Position numbers and translations under genes: made by a program
Part shown: one piece after another, positions 41,123 to 55,710 of the stretch
Layout of the letters: the number at the start of each line of letters is the position of its first letter
Numbering within the stretch: the stretch's first letter is position 1
Assembly (NCBI GenBank): GCA_020055645.1
Contig: CM034547.1
Span: 52,330,909-52,394,908 of the forward strand
Source of the DNA: Tomocerus qinae
Taxonomy: Eukaryota > Arthropoda > Collembola > Entomobryomorpha > Tomoceridae
Direction of reading: 5' to 3'
Length of the DNA: 64,000 nt
The notes under the pieces: generated by a model
Told to the model about the DNA's origin: nothing
The model's input: only the letters and a program-made list of their open reading frames with translations
Databases searched by the model: none

Positions 41123-44100
41123 ACGAATGGACACAAAGACAATCCTAGGGAAAAGCAAACCTGGCCAAAACGAGGAAATGTACCAGGCCTCCGGGACGAA
41201 GAGACATCGAATTTGACTACCAAGGCAAAGAGGAAAGAAAAGGCTATCAAAACTCGTAATCATTACCAGTGGAGAAGTACAGATAGACGGGGGAAAACGA
41301 AAAGAAAAAGTTTCTGCTTTTGCAAAGTTTGAGCATTTCAGTTGCTACGATTTCATAGAAATTGCCATTTATACACCGGAATCCAGATGAGCTCCCTTTC
41401 CTCCGTTTCCCTTGCATCTTTACATTTCGTGGCATACGAAATAGGGAGAGAATTCATACAGATCCACAAAACAGAAACGAAAACGACTATCCCTGTACTT
41501 GAGCTTTCAGCTCTTTACTTATGCTAAGCAAAAGAGGCTACAAGAACAAGGAAAACGTATCATATCAAAAATATATAGAATCGTCAGTTACGAATTTTGA
41601 GTGAACTGGATTTCTAATGTAATATAATACATATAATATGCAAGTAGATAGTTGAATTTCCACCAAAAGAACTCCCGAATTCATTTCAAATGGAAAAGGG
41701 AAGCGATGCCAAGTTCAGATGAGTTGTAAATCATCCTTTCCTTTCCTTTAGTAGCTTGACTTTCAACTTTACTCAACTGCCTCTCTTTTTTATACTTTAT
41801 ATCATATCTCCATTCCAATGCTCTATGATTTCAGATTTGCTAAATCACATGCAACATTGTTACCTATATCACTCCTGAAAAACAAATATTATTGCTACTA
41901 CACGCTTTATATACCCAATGCAATGTAATACAAAATATTTAGTGTAATTTTGAAACTCGGAAATTTTTATAAACCCATTATTTATAAAATTTTAAATGAA
42001 GTAAGATAGATTGGAATTATATATGCGGATAACAAATAGTCAGGGATTATTGTACCATGATCCAAAAACATTAAATGTAGACAATTGTATATAAGTAGGT
42101 GTGGTATTTGTACTATAACAAAACTAGACTAGTCAGTCCGTCATTTGAAACTCACCCTCTACACTGTTCCTAGTCACGATTGGGTTTAATTCAGTTCTAG
42201 GAATGATAACGATAACCCTTTTTAGACACCATCTAATTTCCTAGTCAAAGACGGTAACAAAAGCGGAGGAAAGGGATTGCAGCCCACAGTTCCACTCATT
42301 CAACATTAACTGACTCATCAGAGCGAATTATCTGAATCGTAAACCCTATTGTTTGCTAGTTTTGTTTTCCCATATACTTCAAAGCTACACATTATTACTA
42401 ATGCAACCCACTTATGTACTATGCCATATATAATCAATGCGTAAAGAACTATGCCTAATAAATACGAAGGAAAAGAGGTGTACTCCTACTTCTCCTCAAT
42501 CTGCAAACCTCCCACCGTCACACACAGTATTATTACTTATTTAAGCTGTTTCTTACAATTCTGATTCCCATCTAACCATGTTATCTTCCATTTCCAATTG
42601 ACACGTTGTTAGTTTACTCATTTATGCGTATGTGTCCTATGTAATCATACCAGTGATGACTATGTACTATTTATGTAGGTATAGAGACTTAAATAAACTA
42701 CCTACAGGAGAGACACATAAATAAATACATACTTACAACAACACTAACAAACCCACTACAAGGACCACATAACAATGTATTAGATATTGATAAGTGTATG
42801 TCTTCGGTCTTAGTACATTTACTTATGCATTCAGAAGATAACTCTATTACACACAACACTCAAGTGAGCCACTGTGTTCATAAATACGGGAAAATATCTA
42901 TAAATGGATGCGAATGTACATCAATTTGGTTAGTGAATGTGATAGATTGATTCCTATTCAGTGACACATTTGATTGCGTAGTTGACAACTGAAGGAGTTG
43001 ATGTCTATCTTCATACAGTAAGTAAGCATCATATTATGACGTTGACAGGAATTTAAAGGGAGGTAAACCAAAAAGTAACTAAATAAGTAGTACTCTGCTG
43101 TATAATATTTACTCTGGTAATATATCACGTATACGCACAGTAGCTGCTACATTATAAGTGGTATGCACATGCAGGGAAAGATAAGTGCAGATGTCAGTTG
43201 AAGGAAAACTTCTATTTATGCCTGTAATTCTATCTGTCCTGTCGGCCCATCCTTTCAAGAAAATTCACAGCACTTTCGCAAATCATTTTCCCTTGGGGCT
43301 CTACTTAACATTACTTTAGCTCTAGATTTAGATATCAATTTAGTGAGAGACGTGAGTGACGCGAGTTTTACCGCAGGATGAGGTGACAGCCCGTTTGCAA
43401 TTTACACAAGACGCTTCGCTTGAGACCAAAATGCTACTAGGCTTTCTTTTCCTTTAAATTTTAGTCAATTATAGCATTTTAGTGAGCTAATGTGACTTTG
43501 CTTGGGTTAAACTAAGTGGTTGATTATGCATAGCAGCCTTCCCTTCATTTTTATTATATCTATACATGGCATAAGACACTCTATACACAATTTAGATTAC
43601 AATAGTTATTAAGATATTTAAAGGGTGTATAAGAACAGTATAATTTCTTGATTATTGCAAGGAGGATGTATAAAGGAATTTAATACATAGTGCCTACCTG
43701 CATGTCTACTTCACTTACTCCCAGAGAGTGAACACAACTTGAACAGTAATAAAATGCAGATGAGTCTGCCTTGCCCTGGGCTTGAGTGAGTGGAAAGGAT
43801 TAAAGTCATCAAGAGCAAATCACATTTAATTACGCCATGATCTCATTACTCTACTCAAAATAGTCTCAGCCATGTAAAATTCGGAGGAAAAGATGGATAA
43901 AATGCTAATAGGTAGGGGGCAATCTTACAGCCTGGTCACGCTCACCAGGAAAGAACATGAACACAGGGGGCTTTTATATTACCCGAATAAATGTTCTTCT
44001 TATAGAGACTCCTCTTGCATAACACAGAACATCTGAATACCATAGAGCAAGTACCTAATGTATTCTTAGAAGTAGCGTGTACAGTGAACTGATAGTTACG

Positions 44101-45360
44101 GAGCTACCTTTCTTATCCACTAATATATTCATTCATTCAACATACACCTCATCTCTCCTGTCTTCCTCTATAAGCACTTTGATGGTGATGCAATTAGTCC
44201 AAGGATTCAAACTTCATTAGCACACCCCAATCACTCCAATACTTCAACACAGAGAGCTACTACCAGACAAAGGTGAACTCTGGATGTTTAACAAAGTGCA
44301 AAGCAATCTTGATGTCGAAACTCACCATATTGCAAATCAAATCTACATAATCACCTCTCCAAACTTGAATTAATGCTTCCAAATTAGTCAAAAATACATA
44401 TTTCTGCGTCTTCTTTCTCAGTTTTCCATTTATGAATAATTTCAACGAGGATGTGACGTATGGAAAATATCAGACTTTCCGCTTTCCATTAATTCATCAC
44501 ACGTGTGGTTAATAAACGCTTAATTCATTCATACAATTCATATACCTACATGTAAATCCGCAAGTGACAAAAAATAACAAAAAAATGTTGCAAAATCAAA
44601 AGAGTACGTAAATGCCAAAAGTAAAATTTTTCTACGTTGGCTCGACGTACTCCATTTGTCATTTAAAATATTTTGAATTTGAGTGTGGTACTTATACTAA
44701 TGGGAAAGATAATAATAATATGAACATTTAAGTAGACAGTTGGGCCCATAATATAGAATTTTGAAAATAGAGCAGTCAGAAGCCTAACCTATTTGCTACA
44801 TCTTTTCTGACTACCTTTGGAGAAGAGTCATATTATATAGATGTGTGCCACGAAGCAGTTCAAGTTGAGTTGACGTGTGTTTTTCAAGTTTATGCACCTC
44901 CCCGTCAGTCCTATGACCCGAAAAACGTCTATTAGGAGTCAGGAAGACTTTTACGACATCCAGAAGAGCCCTTGCCTTTCCCACTGAAATTACATCCAAG
45001 CTCACTCAAAGTCAGCAAGACCATTTTGGTGTCGCTTCAACAAAATACTGCATACTCACTGATGCGATGTGAGCCAGTATTAACTCAACATTACTTCAAC
45101 TTCACTCCTCTTTTCTATCTATCTGTCTATCTAGCCGTCTATAACTTAGCTGGGAATCAGAAAGAGGAGTCCTTATACTGTCATGTCCAATTCTAACTTA
45201 TATTTATATCAAAAACTAAACTTACTCAGAAAGAGACCACGATTTTGTCGATAATGATAAGGTGGAAATCTAAATTATGAATCGAATATAATATCAAAAA
45301 TGAGCTAGAATTCAACAAACAAACGAGCTTAAATTCAAGCTTCAAAAACTGTGCAATTCT

Positions 45361-45480
45361 TTGAAGTGAAATAGAACGATATAATTTAAATTGTCAAAAT
45401 TCAAAATATTGATTCGAATTACAAAATATTGTTTGATTACATTAAATTAAAATGATCTTGCTAGAAATTAAAAGTTTTAA
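45361..45480. other. AT-rich island
   Basis: I count 22 G or C in these 120 bases (about 18%), well below the rest of the window. It lacks the usual pentamers and instead has CAAAATATTG twice, 20 bases apart (45402 and 45422). It could be an old insertion, a matrix-attachment-like stretch, or a compositional fluctuation. I found no terminal repeats around it. Confidence 0.5.
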
Positions 45481-48400
45481 AAATATTGTTAATGTAGGAA
45501 AAGACACGAGTGTAAAAAGTGTAATAACGTGCATGCCAAGTACGGGAGTAGTTGAGTAATGCCACTATATCTTTTGTTGTGCTATTATAATGAAAAGCTC
45601 TCCTCCTTTGTTTCCTCATTTTCTGTTTCTTTAGCTTTCCAGCTTAAGCTAGACATTCGAGTTAAATTAGCCATGACCAGTAAGCATCGGATTTCCGGTT
45701 ACTAAAGACGAGGCAATGATAAAAAGCGCCCTCCGCACATCATCCCCAAACTTTTACTGGAAAACTCCATTTACACTCCCAGTCCGGCTTACTACAGCTA
45801 ACTGTCTCTAGTTTTTGTAAGCCAAATTCAAACAGGGTGGCTATGTGAACATACTTATACCAAATCGTATACAAAATATTCCCAAACCTCATTAGTTATA
45901 TGGTATAGTCATAGCGGATAATACTAGTAGAAAACATACTAGTGATAATAGTTAAAACACATTTTATGCTATGTAAGGATCAAAAAATAGAGTCAGTGTC
46001 CCCTTATTTAGGTACACATCTGAGCATCGAATTGCACTCCTCCGGTCTCTAACATATTATCAACGACTTTTGTAATATTCGTTCCTTAAACTGCTTCTTA
46101 GTTTTTACAACATTAAATGAAGGCACATCGTTCACACCATTCAATTTACGAGTCCTCCCATTCATCCTGCAGAGTGCAACGAAGAGCCTTTTTCAGATAA
46201 AGAGACAGCATGCCTACGCATTACGCAAGACATTATGATAAACGAACAATAAAAGACCTTGTCTTTTCAGGAACACGACACTGCGTCGTTAAGTGCGTCA
46301 ATGGAAATATTTGTCCGTAGAATTCAAGTTAATTTGAAATTAAAATTCAGAAAGCTAAGTCATCTAAATATTCATCATGCTAAACTGTTGCTTCATCAAT
46401 TGAAGTTATTATTTTACATATGAGAGGGGATTAAAGCGCGTCAATGCAAAGCTAACAATAAGTAGACTCTTTAAATACCTGTCTATATTACCACATGTAC
46501 ATGACGTGAAGATTAGTACACTCCAGACACTTATTGACATGCTCGCACAGAATTTTTATACATTAGCATTTACTTCCGGAATTTCCAGTTTAGTAAACTG
46601 CAATGCAACTTGAGTTAAGTACGTAGTGAAGGCAAGCCACATGGAACCCCTTTCTTATGTTGTAACACTTGCTTACGTATGCGCAACTTCATACATATAG
46701 ATGCTAATGTACTGTATACTGATTGTATAGTTTGCAAAGGAAAAGGAACTCGTTGACACAGTGTAATAGCGGATCTTCATTCACAAAGCAATATACGTAC
46801 GTATACAGAAGAGCGGATACATAATTGATTCCACATAACGATGAAGCAATACACACAACGAATACATAACACATACAACTGAAAACGCCCTCCTACATAA
46901 TCTACAGTCCTCTATAATACATTCGCATGCATATTTTATTACACTAGCTACTATTTATCTACCCTATTATTGGTATATCTGTAATTTATAGTGCTCAATG
47001 TGAATTAATACTTTCCCCTAATACTAATACAAAATATAATATACAATAGACACATGCAGATATAGTGCTGTATCATGCTCTCCTTCTCTTATCCACTATC
47101 TATACAGAAACAGAATTTATTCTATTATATACAATTTCAAAAAACTAAAAGCACAGAAGCCAGGGCATTAAATTAGTTAGTCCGCTTTGAATATGTATGT
47201 TTATATGTACGCGTGGCGTGGCATGGCACAATTCTGTTCAATTCATTCTATTCTTCTATTACATCCACACAAATACTATGTCCTATTATTTCGAACCAAA
47301 CGCATATCCATGAATGCATCTATATACATCCTTCTGTAGTCCAAAGCATTAAAAGAGCATTCACAACTGCAGGGATCGATTTTTGCTTTTTATGAATAAA
47401 TTTTTAGATGCGTAATAAGTGTACTTATATAATACATCCATTAGCAATACTATGCAAATCCTACAGATAGATATACAAGATACATACATTAATGAAAACT
47501 AATGCATGCAGCGACGAAGGGTTCATTACATTACATATTATACGGTGGCTTGCCTTCCTTTGGCTTCCTATCACTTATTTCAGTAGACAGACCCGAACTA
47601 TGCTCTATGCATTGGTAAATGACTACGAGTGTCAGACAGCAAAGTTTTAATAGCATAAAATGATGGTGCTGATTCAATGAAAATTCAATGAAAGATTCAA
47701 TAGCTGGTAGCCTATTACGTAGTAATCTAACACTCAGAGTGCTCTTCCCTGCCCTTGTCTAACTCATCCTAGCACAACACCAACAAAACAAAGTAGAACA
47801 GAACAAAAAGGATAACGATCAAATCTTCTTTTCTCCCTGCCCGAATTAAATATCCCAGAATAACCTAACAACCGAGAAAACCCTAATCTATGCAATATTG
47901 TATCAATAATACAATACTCTATTATATTAAAAGCACACCTAGTGTGTGTCCTTTCTGAGTTGTACAAGATAGTAGAGATTATTCGAAAATTTCGGATGCT
48001 GGAATGAGATCAGAGAGTACAAATCAGATATACGTACATGTGTAGTGGCATAAAATAGTAGAGGGAGATAATAATGTATAAAAGTTGGTCGGAAGAAGGA
48101 GGGATAGACAACAGAACGGACGATCGACTTGTCCACGTAGAGAGTAACAGACAATAGAATGGATTGGATTAGTCCATGTGAAAGCCAAAGCTGTCTTGTC
48201 TATTCAATGGGATAATACAGTGTGGTATGTAGAGAGGAGAAGAAGGAAATAAGGGACCTGGTAAGTGGGAACCATCCCATCCGACCAATTTGTTTCTATC
48301 ATTCTATTGCGAAAATTCAATCAATCGATCTCTCTTTAGAGGCACAGCACTAAAGATTCGTTTTTGGGTAAAAGCCCAAGTGGTTCTAAGTGGGTCCATG

Positions 48401-50034
48401 CCACTTGTCCTGCTCTCGATCCCTCTGTTCTTCGTCGATTCATCAAAATAGTGGGAAACATGTGTTTGAATCTAGATACTGTTTACTGGATCCTTCTTAC
48501 TCCGTATAGAGGTGAAGGATGTATTTCCAGGAAACGGACGGAGGAAACCGAAAGCAAAGTGCAAATCAAATCACCTTCACTTGTCACGCAAGATTTCTCA
48601 TATTAACTCATTACTCCCTGACGCTTTGCTAATGCAATCTAATGCAATGCGATGTGTTGCAACTCAATTCAACAGACACTACACACATCTCGTCTTTATC
48701 CTTATGGCTTTACTAAGCTGAATTACAGGATATAAAAGATCTCCACTAAGAAAGGAGCTTCTAACTTGACTTGGTTTGGTTGCTGTGAAAATTTGATTTG
48801 CTCTGTGCGATCTGGCTGAAAGAGCCGTCTAAATTGAATCAATCATGCTAAAATCCTTTGCTTCCTTACTTTCCTTCATTTTACAACGTTTGTTCTCTGC
48901 CTTTAAGCATCTGTGGCTTGTTTTAGCACTAAACTCTCCTGTCTTGTCTTCTTAAAGAGTTTCCTTTCCTAAAGACTTTCATCCGTACTGTCTTCTCAAT
49001 TATATGAGTACATATTTTATTAGGTAGACTGAACTTGGAGTAAAAATAGAAAAAAACGCTAAGTTGTTTACTTTTATAGGATGCCTTATCTTTTGCCATT
49101 ATGAGCAAGTAGAATTAAGCGGCTAAATCTCCCCTTAAACTTTCATTAAGGTAACATTCCATTATTTGTGAGAAATTCAATTAGCACAGACAAAACTGGC
49201 AGACGTAAGACATTTATTATTAGTTGTAGTTAAATGGAATTAGTGTGTTCTACGAGTATACTTATGTAGAACTAATAACTCCTCTTGCTTGAAATACCGT
49301 ATATAGATAAGACAAGACAAACAAAACAGAAGGCAGGTGGTGTGCAAAAACACTCTTCTTGAATTAATGTGTTCCCTTGACTTGACTGCCCATCTGTACC
49401 ACATACACATTATATTATGTGAGGAATGCCATTTAATATTATTACCCCTTCAATGTTTATGCATAGGTAGCTAAGGATCCCTGCTAAGTAAAAGCCAGTC
49501 ATCTGTGGCCAAATGGACTTTCCGTGAAGTTGGAGAGTTCAATAGGCTAAAACATTAGTATATTTAATATACGGAGTAGTAATAAAGTTTTCTTAGTAAT
49601 ATTAAATAATAGGTGCACACATAGATATACATTAGTTAGATATAAGTAGCTAGTACCTGCCTGCACCTACCTGAGAAATGTTTTAGTATTCTGCGTACTG
49701 TAGAGTGTAAGTATGTATGAGGTAAATTAATGTAAAGGATACGGGCAACTGCAAGCTGGGAGTGCAATGCATAGTTGATAGTGGAGTAAATAAATCAAGG
49801 CAGGAGCATTGATGAGCATCTAGCATGCAGTTAAGAAGGCGAGTCTTTCCATTCAAACTTCAATAATGGTAGTTCATTTGATAATAATTTAGGAGAGAGG
49901 ATGGCGATGGCGGCAAGCAGTCTTGCTCAACAAACTGGTCTACTGACTCTTCCAGACCAAACCATCATCATGGCCATATAATATTATAATGTAATGTAAT
50001 ACAAGTCAATGGCAATCCAAGTGAGTCTTGAAAT

Positions 50035-50052
50035 GAACTGGACTGGACTGGC
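50035..50052 (+). repeat. GGACT pentamer run
   Basis: GAACTGGACTGGACTGGC holds two exact GGACT units and one relative (GAACT) in tandem. It sits in a stretch that also has TAATGTAATG (49988-50001). Confidence 0.6.
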
Positions 50053-52632
50053 TTTTCCAGGACAAACATTCATTAACTTGGATTTAATTTGGAACCTTGA
50101 GTGCATGGTTTTCCATCAGAATATGCATGCATGCAACCTCAACTTCACAAACATCATTGTTGTACCCTGACTCATCCTCTCCGCTCTCACACTCATCCAT
50201 ATATTATTAAGTACAAAATTCCACTGTTTGCCGTTTGTAGCTACTAGCTTATCACACTTTGCTACAAAATAATATCACAATAATCCAGAACAGAACAGGT
50301 CAGACGGACAGAAAAGTCAAAGAGCTATTCCTCAAAAGCGTTTATTTTTTATGTGTACGTGTAATATGTTTGCTAATCTCAAGTTAAGTTTATGTTACCT
50401 CATGCTGGTGGTGTTTCCTTCAGGAGATCCTTTCCATCGATAAACCTAAGAAGCTAGTCTACAGGGAAACATGCGAGATCTCCAGAAATGAGAGTTACTA
50501 TTATCTACACTTATTTACACTGTGCATTAGGAATAATAAGAAAAGTTATCCTCCGAGTACTGTGTTATTGCCAGACAATACAGATAATATTATAGATAGC
50601 TGTATTACAGGTAGAGGGAGGCTTGGCGTTGCATTGTGTGTGAGATAAATGTGGAATATCTAGTTAAGTTGGAAGCAATACTACATGAAGAGAGCCCAGA
50701 GTGAAGAAGTGAGGTAAAATGCAATAAAAATTATCCAGTCGACAAGAAGCCTTCATCAGACTAGCTTTGCTATGTAATTCTAATTTTTTGCACCTGCTTA
50801 AACGGCAAGAACCCTCTATAAAACATCTGTCTACACGAACCAACCATCACTATCTTATCGTTTCAACTTAAACGTAAAGCTTACTGTCTTTTTCTCTCTA
50901 GTGTAATATAATCCGATACCTTTTTACAATCCCTTTCAATAACTGGTATAATGGAATCTAAGTACGAACTTTATGCCCAGAGAAATGTAAGGTGAGCCTA
51001 AATGAATTGCTTTAACTAACAAGCAGTTAAGAAAGGTACTCTATGTTAATTTAAATTATATACCTAGACATCATAATATATCTTATACATCCAGTACACG
51101 TACGAAGTATAAGATTACTTGCGTAGGTTTCCTTCGTAGACTCACTGGAGCTAACTCATATTATCTTATTACCCATAAAACTCTCTTATATGGCTATAAT
51201 TGTCTTATTTATACAGACATATTATTCTCGGGAATTATTTTTCTTCTGGATCATGATATGAAAACACCAGGGAACTTATAAACTTATTATTCTCTACCGT
51301 GTACAGATAGGATCTAGATACGGGCACTTAAACCAAATCTCAGTTCACTTGCCCTGTGTTTCTTATTTTAAATATCTGCTCCTTCACTCCTGGCATCATC
51401 ATAATAATAAAATACTCATTCCAGTTCACACCATCAGAATCTCTTCTTGACTTTTATATTCATACACTTATTTATGCTATTCACCCACACTACTACAAAG
51501 TAACATATCTTATAGATACACACTTACGTTTGACATGACATGCCGTGCGTTTAGAACTCGGAACGCAAAAATAGTATCTAGCCATCATCACAATCACAAC
51601 GATAACAAACCTTCCTCCTCTTGTCTTAGATTTTTCACAATCCATATTCAAAGTGTAATACACACTAAGAAAAAAGAATGAGTAGTTGGATATTAAAAGC
51701 TTCTATTTTTCCTTGCTTTGTCACGCTGTATGAGTTTCTGGGAGGTTCGCTTAGGTATTGTCAGTCAGCTCTCTATCTTTTATCTCCATACAATACACGT
51801 AATATTATGCCAGTCCATAACTTTACATTTAAAATATTCCAACGAGTACAACTTGTACCCAGTCCAAATGAATTACTTTCCATGATATCTTAGTAGCATA
51901 GGATATCAGGTAAATGCTACGTAGTTTTGATTGTGAGAATGTTGCTTTTATTTAGCATCCGATTGTGTAAGAATCAACTATGTAATTCAACCGTTTGTAA
52001 CTTTACATAAAGAGATTGTTAAAGAGTATTCAAGTGTTTTGTATCAGTATTATCTGAAAGTATTCAATCCGGTAAGTTGTATTGTGCACGGGCTGTGCAA
52101 TGTGAAGTAGCAAGATGTATAAAATTCATCTATTAAAATACAAGTAGAAGAGCCGGGACATGAACGACATGAAAATCCATGTAAAATTCATATGTACGTA
52201 CATATGCCTATTACAATGAACGTGTTATGCATATCAATAGACCAAGACATGATAAGCTTAAACATCAAGCCGTGAAAATCAATATGCATTGCATTACATT
52301 ACTTTCAAATAGCTCTCTGATGCTACAGACGAAGGTAAACCTATAATAAACCTGATAGCATAACATAAGCTTCTAATACCCATATACCTATGCTTTCAAA
52401 ACACTATTACACTATACTAAGGAAAATTAAACCAGGACCGAAGAGGCAAAGCAAACCAAGTCAACCAAACGGTGAACTGAACGGCTTGGTAATAATAATG
52501 CCTAACTATCATGATGATGAGCAGACACAAAGACATTACAATACAAGAGTTGACTATGCACGCTGCATTAATGTTCTTCTAATGTAATGCACATGGGGCA
52601 GAATCCCGATGAGAATTCTATCTTAAAATTCC

Positions 52633-52674
52633 AATAAACTATCACTGTGCACTGTTACAGTGGAATAGTTTATT
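52633..52674. repeat. Interrupted 16-bp stem-loop
   Basis: The left arm is AATAAACTAT then CACTGT. After the loop GCACTGTT comes ACAGTG, a two-base bulge GA, and ATAGTTTATT. All 16 bases of each arm pair apart from the bulge. At 42 nt it is shorter than a usual animal pre-microRNA. It could instead be a small inverted-repeat element remnant or a folded RNA element. Confidence 0.7.
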
Positions 52675-53200
52675 ACACATTGTGTGACTTTCATTTATCC
52701 ATTTAGTTTGTCTCCTTCTCTTTCTAATTTCACTCTAATAATAAGATCACCATATAATCTTCAAGCATCTATGTATAAAAAATTTTTCCGTACATTTAAC
52801 TTGAGGAATGCATTATATAAATAGTATTCTTTCTTGCTATACATAAGGATGTAAATGGAAGAAAAGGGCGAATCGTATCACAATAAAATATGCCTCGTTT
52901 TTGCACACATAAATATTTCATTTAGCACTCTCTTCATCTTTCTCTCTCGTCTGCTCCACGGGCAATGTGTGTGCTCCGGGCCGGCAAAAAGAAAGAGTGA
53001 GCTGAACTGACATGAGCCAAATGACTAGCCTATGTGAAGCAATGTAATGTAGTAGTTGGGATATTAGACCCCCACGCATGCCTTCCGAGATGATATATCC
53101 TACCCAATGCCTCCGAAGGGTTGCCTTCACTCCTCGCGTATAAAGACTTGAGCCATAAAATAACGTAGCGTAGCAATTCTGTACATTGCATTAGTTAGCC

Positions 53201-53214
53201 TTGCATTGCATTGC
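53201..53214 (+). repeat. GCATTGCATTGC motif copy 1
   Basis: The run continues into CCTCT. The 16-nt word GCATTGCATTGCCTCT is repeated exactly at 58113-58128. Shorter relatives occur at 23767-23780, 52286-52302 and 61738-61750. Confidence 0.6.
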
Positions 53215-53881
53215 CTCTGGGTCGACCGACGTCGGAGCCATTGAATGAAGAATTACCATTTGTTTCATGTCACATAGTAAATTATTACGTACGGAAACAG
53301 TGCTATATCTAAGATAACGTAACGTAACTAACCTACCAGGAGGGAGTCCAAAATACAATCCGACTCCAATCATAATCACTGCACTGCTTAGTTACTCACC
53401 AGTAGTAGTCGCTGTTACTTGAGTAAAGCTATAATATGGCTCGCTCGTGTGCTTCCAATGAAATAATCAAATGACTTGACTCGACTGCAGTTGGAGTTGA
53501 GTTGCTTAAAAACTTTACTACCCACAACTGTCACTTGGCCGATTAGAAAAAACTGATGTGAGCTCATTTAGTTACACATGCAAAAACTTGTAGCATAACA
53601 CATATATGTGCATCGCAGATTTTTTACTCTTCTTTTTCTTGAGCTATTCAGCTAATTGCTCCCTCCGAGCTGTACTTACAGTACGACGACGTTTTGACTT
53701 GACGCTGTAGGCCGTACTCACTTCTGACTAATGCAGCCTCGAGCAAACAAATCAGTAATGAGTAATTCAATGGCCTATGTACACGAGACATTTACTTAGG
53801 TATTCTTACGTACATTTTTAAAGTAGATACTTAAACAGTAGTTAAACAAAAAGGGCGAAAGAACTTTGGGATGCGGAAGGG

Positions 53882-53905
53882 ACCTATATAAATACCTATA
53901 TAAAT
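53882..53905 (+). repeat. Perfect 12-bp tandem duplication
   Basis: ACCTATATAAAT occurs twice with no gap and is followed by AGGTAGATAG, which partly mirrors the unit. It contains two TATAAA-like words. No other promoter evidence was seen, so it is not called as a promoter. Confidence 0.75.
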
Positions 53906-54968
53906 AGGTAGATAGTATATACTAATAGCTACGCATTCATACGCAATGTTGAGGACAGAGCAGGAATGAAATGAGTCTCACATCAGAGACGAACGAGATG
54001 AAAAGGAACGCTTGATCATAAATCATTGCGACAAATTTAATTAGCAACAACGTTACACCCTTTTGTAGGATTTTCCAAGTGAAACTACAACGCTTAAGCC
54101 TTGGCCTTTACATCTGCAGAGAAACTTCATTGGACTTGATCCTTATTTTGGGGCAGGCAAGAACTCTCCTATGTCTAACTGCAACCAAGTACGTAGCCCA
54201 TATCCTAACTTTGTGTCACAATTCTCCTCTTACTTAGATTCCTTCCATTCCTGGCCCTGTCTCTTTCTCGAATCTAATGCAAAACTGCGATGAATTAAAA
54301 TCCACCAACTTCAACTAACATCACCCCTTCATCTACATCTGCATTTTCATCTCACTCACAGTCACATACAGTAGAACACAAAACTAGAGTTCGAGTTGTC
54401 CCAACTGAAAATTCTACTAGAGTTTCAACATCCGTAAGCATTTCAAACTTTTGTCTTGTGAGTTAAGTGACTTGATTAGACTGTCTAGTTACCAGCACTG
54501 GGACCCGGTACCTACAAAAAGGAGTGGGAAGTCCTCCTCCCTTCCACCGAGTCTTTTCCCCTTCAAATCACGACACAAAAGGTAGCAACATATAATAAAC
54601 ATATAAACCTATATGTATGTACTATCTATATAATTTCTATAATTTATAACTATGTACCATATCAATACCTATAAGTAAAAAATTGCAAATATTAATAAAG
54701 CTACATTGAAACTGATCTATATACTATTTAAACCCAACTTTTTTTCTATTACCAATATAATACTACAAGCATTGTTGTTACTTTAGTAAGTTATAGTATG
54801 GGAAATAAGAATAGCGTATCTGAGACAGACAGACTTCTTAGCTTGAACATAACTCTCGCAATTCCTTATTGAGAACACTGTTGGGTTGTTTTTGTACGGT
54901 TCACACAGTTTACACTTCCTAGTATAAGTACGTAGTAGATCCATTTTATTCCAGTTTGGCTAAGGCTA

Positions 54969-54989
54969 GCTAACACAAGTTGTGTTAGC
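54969..54989. repeat. 21-nt inverted repeat, 10-bp arms, one-base centre
   Basis: GCTAACACAA, a single G, then TTGTGTTAGC. The arms are exact reverse complements. The one-base centre suits a dimer-binding site better than an RNA hairpin. Confidence 0.75.
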
Positions 54990-55690
54990 AGAGGAGTGTT
55001 GCAGCTGGAATATGTAAGTCTGTTCTGTGGGATGCTCTAGTAAATAGTCTGGCTGGTCTGCTAAATTGGAAGTGATGTTCTCAGTTCACATCACATCAGT
55101 TTGGAAAACACACGGGAAGAAAATATATAGAGAACGAATGTCTTAGTGTTTTCTTATGAGGTAACTCCACTAGTGAAATGCATACATACGAGAATAACTT
55201 CCGCGAAGAAGTTGAAACCTATGTGGAAAGTGCCTGTACGTAGAGAAAAAGGATCTTTGTCTAAGTATAAGTATCTTGGAGTATAGATAGAGTAGGAGGA
55301 ACGGCAGAGAGTCAAATTAGATTCGGAAGGAGAAAGAAAAACGAAGATGATTTCCAAGTGAGTGTAAATAGGGGAAGAAGGGCTGCTAAGCACCAGAACA
55401 GAACCAGACGAGGGAAACCTATGCACCAAGAAAAACCCGGGTATCGGAAAACTCATGGCTGTTAGACTTCAGGGAGCTTTTAGGCTTGACTATTACTCGA
55501 GCTAATGGAATGAGGTCTGGTCTCGTCCGCTTTGCTCTTGCCTTCTTTACTTTGAGCATTTCGTCCACTGGAGAAAAGCATTAGACAATCGACCAAGAAA
55601 CAATCTAATGGAATCTCTGAGCACTCTCGTCTGCCCATTAAAATGAAATAGCGTTCCGGTCAAGGGACTTATCAATCTTCCTCCAGGCCA

Positions 55691-55710
55691 AAGTCAACCA
55701 AACCAAACCG
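55691..55710 (+). repeat. AACCA pentamer array
   Basis: Units AAGTC AACCA AACCA AACCG are in register. The same AACCA-type word recurs dispersed, for example at 1775-1790, 3387-3400, 7331-7346, 23621-23636 and 56361-56376, and as its complement near 48770-48785. Confidence 0.6.

Noticed and set aside
41108..41332. 74-codon Lys-rich frame near the exon
   Set aside because: It begins inside the 18-bp palindrome, runs opposite to the Meis-like gene and has no recognisable motif.
49901..49981. ATG-led short frame beginning MAMAASSLAQQTGLL
   Set aside because: Only about 26 codons before a stop, with no known signal or domain.
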